DNA of 64,000 nucleotides from Stappia indica (GTDB lineage: Bacteria > Pseudomonadota > Alphaproteobacteria > Rhizobiales > Stappiaceae): contig NZ_MBQE01000003.1 in assembly GCF_001696535.1 (NCBI RefSeq), positions 1 through 64,000 on the forward strand, read 5' to 3'. The position numbers were made by a program, and so were the translations under genes. Shown one piece after another: positions 9,335 through 18,675 of this stretch; position 1 is the first letter of the stretch; each line of letters opens with the position of its first letter. The notes below the pieces were generated by a model that did not search any database, was not told the DNA's origin, and saw only the letters and a list, made by a program, of their open reading frames with translations.

Positions 9335-9820
9335 CTACAGGGGCAGCACATGCGTGTCCTTGATCTCTTCCATCACCGCATAGGTATGCGTTTCGCGGAC
9401 GCCGGGAAGATCCAGTACCGCATCCGCCAGCAGCTTGCGATAGGCGGCCATGTCGGAGACGCGCGCCTTCACCAGATAGTCGAAGCCGCCGGCCACCATG
9501 TGGCACTCCAGAACCTGCGGCACGCGCTTCACCGCCCGCGCGAAGGCGTCGAAGACGTCCGGCGTCGTCCGGTCGAGCTTGACCTGCAGGAACACCAGGA
9601 GCCCCTGGCCGAGACGCAGGGGGTCGAGCTCGGCGGAAAAGCGCAGGATGTATCCCTCGCGTATCAGCCTCTTCATCCGTTCGGCCGTGGCGGTCGGGGA
9701 AAGGTTCACTTTCGCGGCAAGGTCCGTGGTGGTGATGCGCCCGTCGACCTGCAGCACTTCGAGGATACGGCGGTCGATCCGATCAAGTTCCGTGGATTGT
9801 GCGGCAGTTTCCGATTTCAC
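9335..9820 (-). CDS. putR: Lrp/AsnC-family proline utilisation regulator
   Basis: Transcription regulator of 161 aa with an N-terminal winged helix (about residues 12-65, ILEVLQVDGRITTTDLAAKV then the recognition region LSPTATAERMKRL) and a C-terminal RAM ligand domain (about 75-155, VLECHMVAGGFDYLVKARV). Divergent from putA, the arrangement seen for PutR, which activates putA in response to proline. The start codon is GTG, as the ATG slightly upstream is out of frame. The C-terminus ends 105 bases upstream of the ynjB start. Confidence 0.9.
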   Translation of the reverse strand: MKSETAAQSTELDRIDRRILEVLQVDGRITTTDLAAKVNLSPTATAERMKRLIREGYILRFSAELDPLRLGQGLLVFLQVKLDRTTPDVFDAFARAVKRVPQVLECHMVAGGFDYLVKARVSDMAAYRKLLADAVLDLPGVRETHTYAVMEEIKDTHVLPL

Positions 9821-9840
9821 GGGTTATATTCCATTATGAA

Positions 9841-9876
9841 TGCCAATCTTTGCCGGAATTCACGGCATATACGGCA
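9841..9876. promoter_or_regulatory. Symmetric half-site array in the putR-putA intergenic region
   Basis: Four half sites are arranged with two-fold symmetry: TGCCA at 9841, TGCCG at 9851, CGGCA at 9863 and CGGCA at 9872. Spacings of 9 to 12 bases suit an Lrp-type octamer wrapping DNA. PutR is the obvious candidate binder. A TATAAT hexamer follows at 9878-9883 and may be a putA -10 element. Confidence 0.5.
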
Positions 9877-9978
9877 GTATAATGGGATAAACCCCCGGGA
9901 GGCGAGCGTTTCTTCGGGGGTAATGCGGCCGGACGGATCGTCCGCCGCCTGCGTGTCCTCCCTTGTCCTGGAGCCGTC

Positions 9979-12900
9979 ATGAGCCCTGCCCCGGAACGTG
10001 CGCCTGCTGCACTGTCGCAGACCGATATCTCTCCCTTCCGCGCCACTTTCGCGCCGTCCGACGACAGCGCCGTGCGCAGCCTGCTCGGCAAGGTCGCCTT
10101 CGACGAGGCGACCGAAGCACGGATCGACGACATCGCCTCCGGCTACATCCAGTCGATCCGCTCGGCCATTGGCGGTCTCGGCGGCGTCGAAGACTTCCTG
10201 CGCGAATACGGCCTGTCGACCCGTGAGGGCCTGGCGCTGATGGTGCTGGCCGAGGCGCTGCTGCGCGTGCCGGATGCGGCCACTGCCGACAAGCTGATCG
10301 AGGACAAGCTGGCCGCCGCCCGGTTCGACGAGTCCGAGGGCGGCCCATCCGACACCTGGCTGGTGTCCGCCTCGTCCTGGGCGCTTGGCGTTACCTCGCG
10401 CCTGCTGCATCCAGGCGAGCAGCCCAACACGATCCTCGCCTCGCTGGTCAAGCGCATGGGCATGCCGGCGGTGCGTGCGGCGACGCGTCAGGCGATGCGC
10501 ATCCTCGGCCACCAGTTCGTGCTCGGCGAGACCATCAAGGGCGCCTTGTCGCGGGCGAAGGGGCAGGAAGCCAAAGGCTACCGTTACTCCTACGACATGC
10601 TGGGCGAGGGCGCCCGCACGGCTGGCGACGCCGAGCGCTACTTCCGATCCTATGCAGATGCGATCGAGGCCATCGGTGCGGCCGCCGGCAAGGGCGAACT
10701 GCCCGCCCGTCCCGGCATTTCGGTCAAGCTCTCCGCGCTGCATCCACGCTACGAGGCGGTCAAGGGCACCCGGGTGCGCGATGAACTGGTGCCGCAGCTG
10801 CTCAAGCTCGCCCAGGCGGCCAAGCGCCATAACCTGAACTTCACCGTCGATGCGGAAGAGGCCGACAGGCTGGAGATCTCGCTCGACATCTTCGCGGCTG
10901 TTGCGGCCGATCCCTCGCTCGCCGGCTGGGACGGCTTCGGCCTTGCCATCCAGGCCTACCAGAAGCGGGCGCTGGAAGCGGTCAACTGGATCATCAGCCT
11001 CGCCGAGCGGCTGGATCGCCGCTTCATGGTGCGCCTCGTCAAGGGTGCCTATTGGGACACAGAGATCAAGCGCGCGCAGGAGCGTGGCCTTGAGGACTTC
11101 CCGGTCTTCACGCGCAAGGCGGCGACGGACCTCTCCTATCTCGCCTGCGCCCGGGCGATGCTCGGCGCCCGGCCGCGCATCTATCCGCAATTCGCCACCC
11201 ACAATGCGCTGTCGGTCGCGCAGATCATCGCCATGGCCGGCAACGAGGGCGGCTTCGAGTTCCAGCGCCTGCACGGCATGGGCGAGAGCCTGTACAAGAC
11301 CGTGACCGAGCGCGACGGGCATCCCTGCCGCATCTACGCGCCGGTCGGCGGCCATCGCGATCTGCTCGCCTATCTGGTCCGCCGCCTGCTGGAAAACGGC
11401 GCCAACTCGTCCTTCGTCTCGGCGGTGGGCGATTCCTCCGTGCCGATCTCGCGGCTGCTGGCCCGCCCGCACGACCTCCTGGCCGGGGGTACCCGCGCCC
11501 GCAATCCACGTATCCCGCTGCCGGCCGCGCTCTACGGCGAGAGCCGCAACAACTCGAAGGGCCTGGAGTTCGGCCTTGCCCGCGACCGCTCCCGGCTGGT
11601 CGAGGACATGGCCAAGGCCCCGCGCCAGGTCGAGGGCGCAGGCCCGCTCTATCCAGGCGCCAAGGCGCGCGGCAACGAACGCTCGGTCCTGTCCCCGGTC
11701 GATGGCGCGACCCGCGCGGGCACCGTGCGCGAGGCCTCGGCCGACGAGTTGCCGGCGATGTTCGATGCAGGGCTGAAGGGCTTTGCCCGCTGGTCGCGCA
11801 CGCCCGTCGACCAGCGCGCGGCGGCCATTGCCCGGCTCGGCGACATGCTGGAGGCGGAAACGCCCAGGCTGATGGCGCTGCTCGCCCGAGAGGCCGGAAA
11901 GACCTTGCCCGACGGACTGGCCGAAGTGCGTGAGGCGGTGGACTTCTGCCGCTACTACGCGGCCGAGGCGGTGAAGCAGTTCGGCGAAGGCACCTTGATG
12001 CCTGGACCGACCGGCGAGGAAAACCGCTACCGTCTGCGCGGCCGCGGCGTCTTCGTCTGTGTCTCGCCCTGGAACTTCCCGCTGGCGATCTTCCTCGGCC
12101 AGATCACCGCAGCGCTGCTGGCCGGCAATGCGGTGATCGCCAAGCCAGCGGAGCAGACCCCGCTGATCGCCTTCGAAGCGGCGAAGCTGATCCATGCCGC
12201 GGGCGTGCCGGAAGACGTGTTCATTCTTGCGCCGGGCGGGCGCGAGCTGGGCGCGGCGCTGGTGGCCGAGCCGCGCGTTGCCGGCGTCGCCTTCACCGGC
12301 TCGACCGAGACCGCCTGGGCGATCAACCGTTCGCTCGCAGCCAAGCGCGGTCCCATCGTGCCGCTGATCGCCGAGACCGGCGGCATCAACGCCATGCTGG
12401 TCGACGCGACGGCATTGCCCGAGCAGGTCTGCGACGATGTGATGATGTCGGCCTTCCGCTCCGCCGGCCAGCGCTGCTCCGCGCTCCGCCTGCTCTATCT
12501 GCAGGAAGATGTCGCGGACAAGCAGCTGGAAATGCTGAAGGGCGCGGCGAGCGAGCTGTCGCTCGGGGATCCGGCGGATCCGGCGACCGATATCGGCCCG
12601 GTGATCGATCTCGAGGCCCGCGACCGCCTGCTGACCCATGTCGAAGAGATGCGCCGGAGCCAGAAGGTGCTTTACGCCGGCGAGGCGCCCGGCGGCACCC
12701 TGGCGCGCGGAACCTGGGTGGCACCGCATATCGTCGAGCTCGACCGGCCCGACGCGCTGACCAGGGAGACCTTCGGCCCGATCCTGCATGTGGTGCGTTA
12801 CAAGGCGTCCGACCTGCCGAAGATGCTGGAGACCATCGCGGCGACCGGCTACGGCCTGACGCTCGGCGTGCACAGCCGCATCGACGCGACGGTGGCGGCC

Positions 12901-13122
12901 GTCGTCGACCGGCTTTCGGTCGGCAATGTCTATGTCAACCGCAACACCATCGGCGCGGTGGTGGGCACCCAGCCCTTCGGCGGATCCGGCCTGTCCGGCA
13001 CCGGCCCGAAGGCCGGCGGCCCGGCCTATCTCGGCCGCTTCGCGCTCGAACAGGTGGTCTCGATCAACACGGCGGCAGCCGGCGGCAATGCCAGCCTGAT
13101 CGCCATGGCTGAGGAAGACTGA
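9979..13122 (+). CDS. putA: Bifunctional proline dehydrogenase / P5C dehydrogenase
   Basis: Oxidises proline to glutamate in two steps with FAD and NAD. The 1047-aa chain has the proline dehydrogenase barrel at about residues 180-480 (YSYDMLGEGARTAGDAERY, FMVRLVKGAYWDTEIKRAQ) and the aldehyde dehydrogenase domain at about 560-1020. Catalytic Cys833 sits in SAGQRCSALR and Glu799 in IAETGG. There is no N-terminal ribbon-helix-helix DNA-binding domain, so control is left to the divergent PutR. Length fits the shorter, non-regulatory PutA class. The ATG follows TGGAG. Confidence 0.97.
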   Translation: MSPAPERAPAALSQTDISPFRATFAPSDDSAVRSLLGKVAFDEATEARIDDIASGYIQSIRSAIGGLGGVEDFLREYGLSTREGLALMVLAEALLRVPDAATADKLIEDKLAAARFDESEGGPSDTWLVSASSWALGVTSRLLHPGEQPNTILASLVKRMGMPAVRAATRQAMRILGHQFVLGETIKGALSRAKGQEAKGYRYSYDMLGEGARTAGDAERYFRSYADAIEAIGAAAGKGELPARPGISVKLSALHPRYEAVKGTRVRDELVPQLLKLAQAAKRHNLNFTVDAEEADRLEISLDIFAAVAADPSLAGWDGFGLAIQAYQKRALEAVNWIISLAERLDRRFMVRLVKGAYWDTEIKRAQERGLEDFPVFTRKAATDLSYLACARAMLGARPRIYPQFATHNALSVAQIIAMAGNEGGFEFQRLHGMGESLYKTVTERDGHPCRIYAPVGGHRDLLAYLVRRLLENGANSSFVSAVGDSSVPISRLLARPHDLLAGGTRARNPRIPLPAALYGESRNNSKGLEFGLARDRSRLVEDMAKAPRQVEGAGPLYPGAKARGNERSVLSPVDGATRAGTVREASADELPAMFDAGLKGFARWSRTPVDQRAAAIARLGDMLEAETPRLMALLAREAGKTLPDGLAEVREAVDFCRYYAAEAVKQFGEGTLMPGPTGEENRYRLRGRGVFVCVSPWNFPLAIFLGQITAALLAGNAVIAKPAEQTPLIAFEAAKLIHAAGVPEDVFILAPGGRELGAALVAEPRVAGVAFTGSTETAWAINRSLAAKRGPIVPLIAETGGINAMLVDATALPEQVCDDVMMSAFRSAGQRCSALRLLYLQEDVADKQLEMLKGAASELSLGDPADPATDIGPVIDLEARDRLLTHVEEMRRSQKVLYAGEAPGGTLARGTWVAPHIVELDRPDALTRETFGPILHVVRYKASDLPKMLETIAATGYGLTLGVHSRIDATVAAVVDRLSVGNVYVNRNTIGAVVGTQPFGGSGLSGTGPKAGGPAYLGRFALEQVVSINTAAAGGNASLIAMAEED

Positions 13123-13131
13123 AAGACGCCG

Positions 13132-13171
13132 ACCGGGCCAGGCTTGCGCTACTTGCGCGGCTTGGCCCGGT
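13132..13171. terminator. Possible bidirectional terminator between putA and hrpB
   Basis: ACCGGGCCA at 13132-13140 pairs with TGGCCCGGT at 13163-13171 across a 22-base loop. It lies at the convergent ends of putA and hrpB and reaches into the hrpB stop region. There is no clear U-tract, so this is weak. Confidence 0.3.
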
Positions 13172-15650
13172 TGGTCGCGGCCGCCGACAACGGGTCGTCC
13201 GGCCAGGGATGCTTGGGATAGCGCCCCTTCATTTCCGCTTTCACCGCGGCCCAGGATCCGCGCCAGAAGCCGGGCAGGTCGCGGGTGATCTGGATCGGCC
13301 GGTGGGCCGGCGACAGCAGCTCCAGGATCAGCGGCACGCTGCCTCCCGCAATTGCCGGATGCCGGTCGAGGCCGAAAAGCTCCTGCACCCGGATGGGCAG
13401 AGTGGGCCCTTCCTCGCGGTCGTAGTCGATCGGGACATGCGATCCCGAGGGCGCGGAGAAATGGCTCGGCAGCAGCCGGTCGAGCTCCCCCAGCCGGTGT
13501 TGCGGCAGCAGGGCCGCGAGCGCATTACCGAGGATCTCCGCATCGAGCGCCGATGCGCTGCGCAGCCCGGCGAGATAGGGGCCGAGCCACGCGTCCATGG
13601 TTTCGCTCAAGACATCGTCGCCAAGGTCCGGCCAGGCCTCGGCTTCGGCGGCCGGCAGCAGCCCGCGCAACGTGGTGACGCGAGCACGCAGGGCCGCCTG
13701 GGCCTTGCTCCAGGGCAGGGCCCGCGCGCCGCGGGTCTTGAGAAAGGCGAGAAGGGCTGAGGCTATGGTTTCCGGATCGGGATTGGGTTCTACGGCCTCG
13801 CGCAGCACCAGCCGGCGATAACGGCGCACCCGCCGGGCCCGGACAGAGCCGGAGGCCTCGCAGGCGACCTGAACCTCGTCCTCGATCTCGCCGGCAAAAA
13901 GCTGTTCGATCTCCTCACGCGAGATCGGGGCGGCAAGCAGGATGCGTCCGCGCGCGGCATTGCCTTGCAGGTCGGCGACGACGAGAAACGGCTCGCGGGC
14001 CAGCGGATCGGCTTCGTCGACGCGGCCGCCCCGGCCATTGGCCATGCGAAAGCCGCCGCGCCCGTCCTGCGCCTGCGCCACACGGTCGGGATAGGCAAGC
14101 GCCAGCAGCCTGCCTGCCGCTTCCGTGTCGCCTGCCGCGGGCGGCTCGGTCTTTGCTTTCGATCCCTTGGCGATCAACGACTGCCAGCGCTGGGCCATGC
14201 CGCGCGCGGCCGTGCTGCGCGGATCGCGGGCGCGGCGGAAGTCTATCAGGCGATGGCGAATATCGGCCGAGCGCCCGCCGAGCCCCTGTTCGGAAAGGAG
14301 GGCCGCAATCTCGCAAGCAAGCCGGCCCTCTCCCGTTTCCGCTGCCCGCACCAGCATATGCGCGAGCCGGGGCGCAAGGGGCAGGGCGCGCATGCGCTCG
14401 CCCTCCGCCGTCAGGCGTCCTGTGTCGTCGAGTGCCTCCAGCCGCTGCAGCAGGCCGACCGCCTCGCTCCAGGCAGCCGCCGGGGGCTGGTCGGGAAAGC
14501 GCAAGCTGCCGGGATCGCTCACGCCCCATGCGGCCAGGTCGAGCGCCAGGCTGGAGAGGTCCGCCTCCAGGATCTCAGGCCTGTCGTCTGCCGGCAATGA
14601 GGCGGTCTGCGCCTCGTCCCACAGGCGATAGCAGATGCCCGGCTCCATGCGCCCGGCACGGCCGCGCCGCTGGTCGGCGGCGGCGCGCGAGGCCCGCACG
14701 GTCGCGAGCCTTGTCAGACCGGTTGCCGGCTCATGGACCGGCACGCGGGCGAGGCCGCTGTCGATGACGACGCGCACGCCCTCGATGGTCAGCGAGGTCT
14801 GGGCGATGGAGGTGGCGAGCACCACCTTGCGTCGGCCGTTTGCCGCCGGGCGAATAGCGGCATTCTGTTCGGCGCCGGTGAGGGCGCCGTAGAGCGGGGC
14901 AAGGTCGGCATCGGCCGGCAGTTGCGGGCCGAGCATGTCGGCGGCACGGCGGATTTCGCCCTGCCCGGGCAGGAAGGCGAGGATCGAGCCGGTCTCTTCC
15001 GCCAGCGCCTTGCGCACCGCACTTGCCACTTGAGCTGCGATGTCGCGGTCGCCATCGCGTCCGAGATAGCGGGTCTCGACCGGAAAGCTGCGACCCTTGC
15101 AATGGATCACCGGCGCACCGCCGAGATGGCTGGCAACGCCCGCCGCATCAATGGTCGCGGACATCGGTACGATGCGCAGGTCCTCGCGCAGGGCCCCCTG
15201 CGCATCGAGTGCCAGGGCAAGGCCGAGATCGCCGTCCAGCGACCGCTCGTGGAACTCGTCGAAGAGAATGGAGGCAATGCCCGAAAGCTCGGGGTCCTCG
15301 AGGATCATCCGGGTGAAGACGCCCTCGGTGACCACCTCGATGCGCGTGCGGGCCGAGACCTTCGTCTCCAGCCGCACCCTGAGGCCGACCCGTCCGCCGA
15401 CCTCCTCGCCGAGCAGCGAGGCCATGCGGGCAGCCGCGGCGCGGGCCGCGAGCCGCCGCGGCTCCAGCACGATGATGCGCCCGTCGCCGCGCCATTTGGC
15501 GTCGAGCAAGGCCAGCGGCACGACCGTGGTCTTGCCTGCGCCGGGCTCGGCAACCAGGACGCAGGATGTGTGCGTATCGAGCGCGGCGAGCAGATCCGGC
15601 AGCACCGCATCGATGGGAAGCGGCGGGCGCGTTGCGGCAGTCTCGCTCAT
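13149..15650 (-). CDS. hrpB: ATP-dependent RNA helicase HrpB
   Basis: DEAH-family helicase of 833 aa. Walker A is GAGKTT (about residues 37-42), the DExH box reads DEFHE with motif III SAT shortly after, followed by helicase C, HA2 and the HrpB-specific C-terminal domain (HPWPDDPLSAAATNRAKPR at the end). RNA substrates of HrpB are poorly defined. Its ATG overlaps the glk stop by four bases, making it the distal gene of mgsA-glk-hrpB. Length is usual for the family. Confidence 0.95.
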   Translation of the reverse strand: MSETAATRPPLPIDAVLPDLLAALDTHTSCVLVAEPGAGKTTVVPLALLDAKWRGDGRIIVLEPRRLAARAAAARMASLLGEEVGGRVGLRVRLETKVSARTRIEVVTEGVFTRMILEDPELSGIASILFDEFHERSLDGDLGLALALDAQGALREDLRIVPMSATIDAAGVASHLGGAPVIHCKGRSFPVETRYLGRDGDRDIAAQVASAVRKALAEETGSILAFLPGQGEIRRAADMLGPQLPADADLAPLYGALTGAEQNAAIRPAANGRRKVVLATSIAQTSLTIEGVRVVIDSGLARVPVHEPATGLTRLATVRASRAAADQRRGRAGRMEPGICYRLWDEAQTASLPADDRPEILEADLSSLALDLAAWGVSDPGSLRFPDQPPAAAWSEAVGLLQRLEALDDTGRLTAEGERMRALPLAPRLAHMLVRAAETGEGRLACEIAALLSEQGLGGRSADIRHRLIDFRRARDPRSTAARGMAQRWQSLIAKGSKAKTEPPAAGDTEAAGRLLALAYPDRVAQAQDGRGGFRMANGRGGRVDEADPLAREPFLVVADLQGNAARGRILLAAPISREEIEQLFAGEIEDEVQVACEASGSVRARRVRRYRRLVLREAVEPNPDPETIASALLAFLKTRGARALPWSKAQAALRARVTTLRGLLPAAEAEAWPDLGDDVLSETMDAWLGPYLAGLRSASALDAEILGNALAALLPQHRLGELDRLLPSHFSAPSGSHVPIDYDREEGPTLPIRVQELFGLDRHPAIAGGSVPLILELLSPAHRPIQITRDLPGFWRGSWAAVKAEMKGRYPKHPWPDDPLSAAATNRAKPRK

Positions 15651-16702
15651 TCCGGGGTCGCGGCAGGGCCTGTTGCGCCGCCGAGGCTCCAGTGCCGGCC
15701 CTCAAGCTCCACCGCAAAGAGCGTCGGGGTGCGGGCGAAGCTTGCAAGGCCCTCCAGCGCCGGATTGCTGTGGCGGATCAGGAAGGTCGGGATCGTGGCG
15801 AGCAGCGCGGAATGCGGGGCCTTTGCCTCGAAGGAGGCGCGGAAGGCGGGATCGGCCAGATAGGTGTCGATGCGGCCGGGAATGCCGCCGCCGAGAAAGA
15901 CGCCGCCACGCGCCAGGAAGGTGAGGGCGAAGTCGCCGGCGACCCGGCCGAGCGCCCGCACGAAGATGTCCATCGTGCGCAGGGCGATCTCGTCGCCGGC
16001 ATCGGCAGCCTCGGTCACGTCGCGCGGGCGCTCGAAGGCGCGCTGGGTCCCAGCCTCCGCCGCCACGGCCCGCGACAGCCGCAAAAGGCCGGACCCGCTG
16101 ATGATGCGTTCGGCGCCGATCCGCCCCTCCTGCCGCTCGATATGCGGCCACACCCGGTAGTCGGTCTCGGAGACGGGGCCGAGCTCCATGTGTCCGCCTT
16201 CGCCGGGGATCGGGATCCAGGTGCCGGCCGTGTGGATCATCGCCGCGGCGCCAAGTCCCGTGCCGGGGCCGAGAACCACCTTGGCTCCGTTCGCCTGTGC
16301 CGTCCCGCCGCCGATCTGGCGGACGTCGTCGCCCTCCAGTCCCGGCAGGGCCAGCGCCTGCGCCTCGAAGTCGTTGAGCACCACGACGCTTTCCAGGCCG
16401 AGCCGGCGGATCAGGTCCAGCGGTTCGATCACCCAGTCGGCATTGGTCATAGGAATGCGGTCGCCGGTGACCGGGCCCGCCACCGCCAGCACCGCGGTAC
16501 GCGGCATCACCGAAGTGTGGTTCAGCACCGTGGCGATGGCGGCTTCGGCGAGGCCGGGAAAGCCGGCGGTCGGCACCGAGCCATAGACCCTGGTCGCCGC
16601 ATGGGTGTCGGTGACCATCGCGAAGCGCGCATTGGTTCCGCCGATGTCGGCGACCAGCACGGGAAAGCGAAAACCGCGGAGACTGGGCGGGGAAAGGGTC
16701 AT
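15647..16702 (-). CDS. glk: Glucokinase
   Basis: Phosphorylates glucose with ATP in the cytoplasm. The 351-aa chain opens with the phosphate-binding motif LVADIGGTNARFAMV, has the catalytic region VIEPLDLIRRLGLESVVVLNDFEAQA with its aspartate base, and a second glycine motif LGPGTGLGAA. The chosen ATG overlaps the mgsA stop as TGATG; a GTG one codon upstream is an alternative. Located between mgsA and hrpB in a tightly coupled operon. Confidence 0.94.
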   Translation of the reverse strand: MTLSPPSLRGFRFPVLVADIGGTNARFAMVTDTHAATRVYGSVPTAGFPGLAEAAIATVLNHTSVMPRTAVLAVAGPVTGDRIPMTNADWVIEPLDLIRRLGLESVVVLNDFEAQALALPGLEGDDVRQIGGGTAQANGAKVVLGPGTGLGAAAMIHTAGTWIPIPGEGGHMELGPVSETDYRVWPHIERQEGRIGAERIISGSGLLRLSRAVAAEAGTQRAFERPRDVTEAADAGDEIALRTMDIFVRALGRVAGDFALTFLARGGVFLGGGIPGRIDTYLADPAFRASFEAKAPHSALLATIPTFLIRHSNPALEGLASFARTPTLFAVELEGRHWSLGGATGPAATPE

Positions 16703-17163
16703 CACGCCTGGGGTATGATCTCGGGAGTTGTCGAGGTGGTGGGCAGGCCGGCAAGGCGCGCCGAGCGCAGCAGGATATCGGCCGTTGCCCGATTCAGCGC
16801 CATCGGGATGTTGTAGACGAGGGCAAGGCGCATCAACGCCTTGACGTCGACATCGTGCGGCATGGGCGACAGCGGGTCGACGAGGAAGATGAGCCCTTGC
16901 AGCCGTCCCTCGGCGATCATCGCGCCGATCTGCTGGTCCCCGCCGAGCGGGCCGCTTTTCAGCCGCTCGATGGTCAGGCTGGGACAGGCATCGAGGATCC
17001 GTCCGCCCGTGGTGCCGGTCGCGACCAGGCGAAAGGAGCCGAGCTTGTCCTCGTGCGACCTGGCGAAGGCGACCATCTCGTCCTTGCGCGCGTCATGGGC
17101 AACCAGCGCCAGTGCGGGCTTGGCGGGACGGGTGTCGGGCAGGGGGCTCGCGGGTCCGGTCAA
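16702..17163 (-). CDS. mgsA: Methylglyoxal synthase
   Basis: Converts dihydroxyacetone phosphate to methylglyoxal and phosphate, a bypass that relieves sugar-phosphate stress. The 153-aa protein shows [12 protein letters not shown] at the N-terminus, the phosphate-binding [20 protein letters not shown] with the catalytic aspartate, and [19 protein letters not shown] with the catalytic histidine. The start codon is TTG, supported by AGGA six bases upstream and by the absence of any other start before the conserved N-terminal motif. First gene of mgsA-glk-hrpB. Confidence 0.93.
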   Translation of the reverse strand: MTGPASPLPDTRPAKPALALVAHDARKDEMVAFARSHEDKLGSFRLVATGTTGGRILDACPSLTIERLKSGPLGGDQQIGAMIAEGRLQGLIFLVDPLSPMPHDVDVKALMRLALVYNIPMALNRATADILLRSARLAGLPTTSTTPEIIPQA

Positions 17164-17193
17164 TGCGTTCCTGTTCGCTCTTCAAGGTCAGGT

Positions 17194-17238
17194 GCGTAAG
17201 CGGATATGTATCCTTTCCAAGGATGTACCCGCTTACGC
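17194..17238. repeat. 45-bp imperfect inverted repeat upstream of mgsA
   Basis: Outer arms GCGTAAGCGG (17194-17203) and CCGCTTACGC (17229-17238) pair perfectly over 10 bp. Inner arms ATCCTT (17210-17215) and AAGGAT (17219-17224) pair over 6 bp around a TCC loop. The internal loop is 6 bases on one side and 4 on the other. It lies 31 bases upstream of the mgsA start and after the DUF1194 stop. It could be an operator or a structured terminator/leader. Confidence 0.6.
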
Positions 17239-17329
17239 GCCGGGTGGAAAGCCGGTCCTGCCCGGCTTCTCCTTGCGGGCCCGTCCGCAAGGCACCCTGC
17301 CTGCCGTTGCCAACAGGACAGTGCGGGGC

Positions 17330-18202
17330 TCAATCGTAGAGCCCGCAATTGACCGGCTTGCGTCCGCTCGCCCGGTGCACCAGCGCGGTCTCCGGCATCA
17401 GGCCGGCGATCTCCAGAACCAGCTTCATGCGGATGGCGTCGGCAAACTGCTCGCGCGAGCGCACCGGAATGAAGAAGTGGCCGGGGCCACCGATCACGCA
17501 GTCCTCGTAATAGGCGTCGACATTCAGCATGGACTGCCAGGCATCGCGCTCGGACTTCATCATCAAGGGAAGCCCGTTGATGGTGATGCCGGCGGCGATG
17601 GCCTGGTCGCGGAACAGCGCGACCTTGCCACCCTGGTTGTTGGGCCCGTCCCCGGAAATGTCGATGACCTTGCGCAGGCCCTCGAACCGGTTGGCGGCGA
17701 CCATGGCGGTTGCCTGCGACAGGGCAGAAGCAATGGAGGTGCGCTGGCGCTGGCGCAGCGGGGCCTCGGCGATCTTGGCGGCAAAAGCCGCTGCGGAAGG
17801 GGCGTCGGTAATCACCGACCAGTCGGCGACGATGAACTGCTCGCCCGCGCCGCCCCATTCCATGTAGGTCACCGCGATCCGGCCGGTCGGGCCATAGCGG
17901 ATCGCGTCGATCACCTGCGGCGAGGTGAGGGCAGCGACATAGCCGGCGCGCTGGACTTCCTGCTCTTCCCTGTCCATCGACTGGGAGATGTCGACGGCCA
18001 GAACCAGCTCGACATCGACCTCGCGATCGGGGTCGTAGCCATAGCCGAGCAGCGGGGCGTTGCCGGCAGCTGCGGCCGAAACGGCCGACAGTCCGGCAAG
18101 GACGAGGGCGGAGAAGAGCCAGCCGGCGAGTGCAAGGCACGAGCGGGCGATGCGGTCAGGCAGGCTGTGTCCTGCCGTCGGGGAGAGACGTGGCACGCAC
18201 AT
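17330..18202 (-). CDS. DUF1194 protein with von Willebrand factor A-like domain
   Basis: Predicted exported protein of 290 aa. A hydrophobic segment (about residues 22-46) ends in AVSAAAAG, a likely signal peptide. The A-domain begins VDVELVLAVDISQSMD, where D71-I-S-Q-S forms the metal-ion site pattern DxSxS. The central SGDGPNNQGG matches the second metal loop. One cysteine pair near the C-terminus (in YYEDCVIGG and PVNCGLYD) may be disulphide-linked. The family is frequent in Alphaproteobacteria with no established function. AAGGAG precedes the ATG. Confidence 0.88.
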   Translation of the reverse strand: MCVPRLSPTAGHSLPDRIARSCLALAGWLFSALVLAGLSAVSAAAAGNAPLLGYGYDPDREVDVELVLAVDISQSMDREEQEVQRAGYVAALTSPQVIDAIRYGPTGRIAVTYMEWGGAGEQFIVADWSVITDAPSAAAFAAKIAEAPLRQRQRTSIASALSQATAMVAANRFEGLRKVIDISGDGPNNQGGKVALFRDQAIAAGITINGLPLMMKSERDAWQSMLNVDAYYEDCVIGGPGHFFIPVRSREQFADAIRMKLVLEIAGLMPETALVHRASGRKPVNCGLYD

Positions 18203-18582
18203 GGTCGAAACTCCTTCAACCGATGAAGGGCTCCCGCCTTGTCCGACGCTCCTCGTTGTGTGCCTTATCTTGCGTCCGTTCCCTCTCCCGACCGCACCCC
18301 TGCGGCCTCCTTCCGGCGCTCTGGCGACAAGGACAGATCAGCAAGAGCCGTGCCAGACGCCGCGGAAAGCACGGGTCTGTGCGAGGGAGGGCACTCCGTC
18401 GGCGGCAGAGCCCGAGTGGCACCCTGTGCGCCTGCCAATAGCTCATGGCGATCAGCCGGTTAAGAAACCGACCCGACGATTCTCGGGCCGCATTCCGCAG
18501 CGTCCTTGGGGATGGAGGATGCCTGCCCTTTCGGCAAACTGCGGCGATCTGCAAGAAACCTGGGCAGTTCCTGCCGGGCGGT

Positions 18583-18597
18583 CGGCAAAATTTGCCG
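18583..18597. promoter_or_regulatory. Candidate operator 1 of the nucleoside cluster
   Basis: CGGCAAA-A-TTTGCCG is a 7-1-7 inverted repeat. A further copy of the half site CGGCAAA lies 51 bases upstream (18532-18538). The likely binder is the SorC-type regulator encoded next, acting on its own promoter. Confidence 0.45.
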
Positions 18598-18675
18598 GGC
18601 GCCGCCAGCTTCTCTTGCGAAGGCGCTTGACCTCGGCTGGGGGCTCATGCAGTCTGAATGAAAGAAATCTCAAGA

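Noticed and set aside
9817-12873. Long minus-strand open frame of about 1018 codons opposite putA
   Set aside because: It lies wholly antisense to the well-supported putA gene, has Arg/Gly/His-rich shadow composition and no recognisable domain. High GC content makes such frames common.
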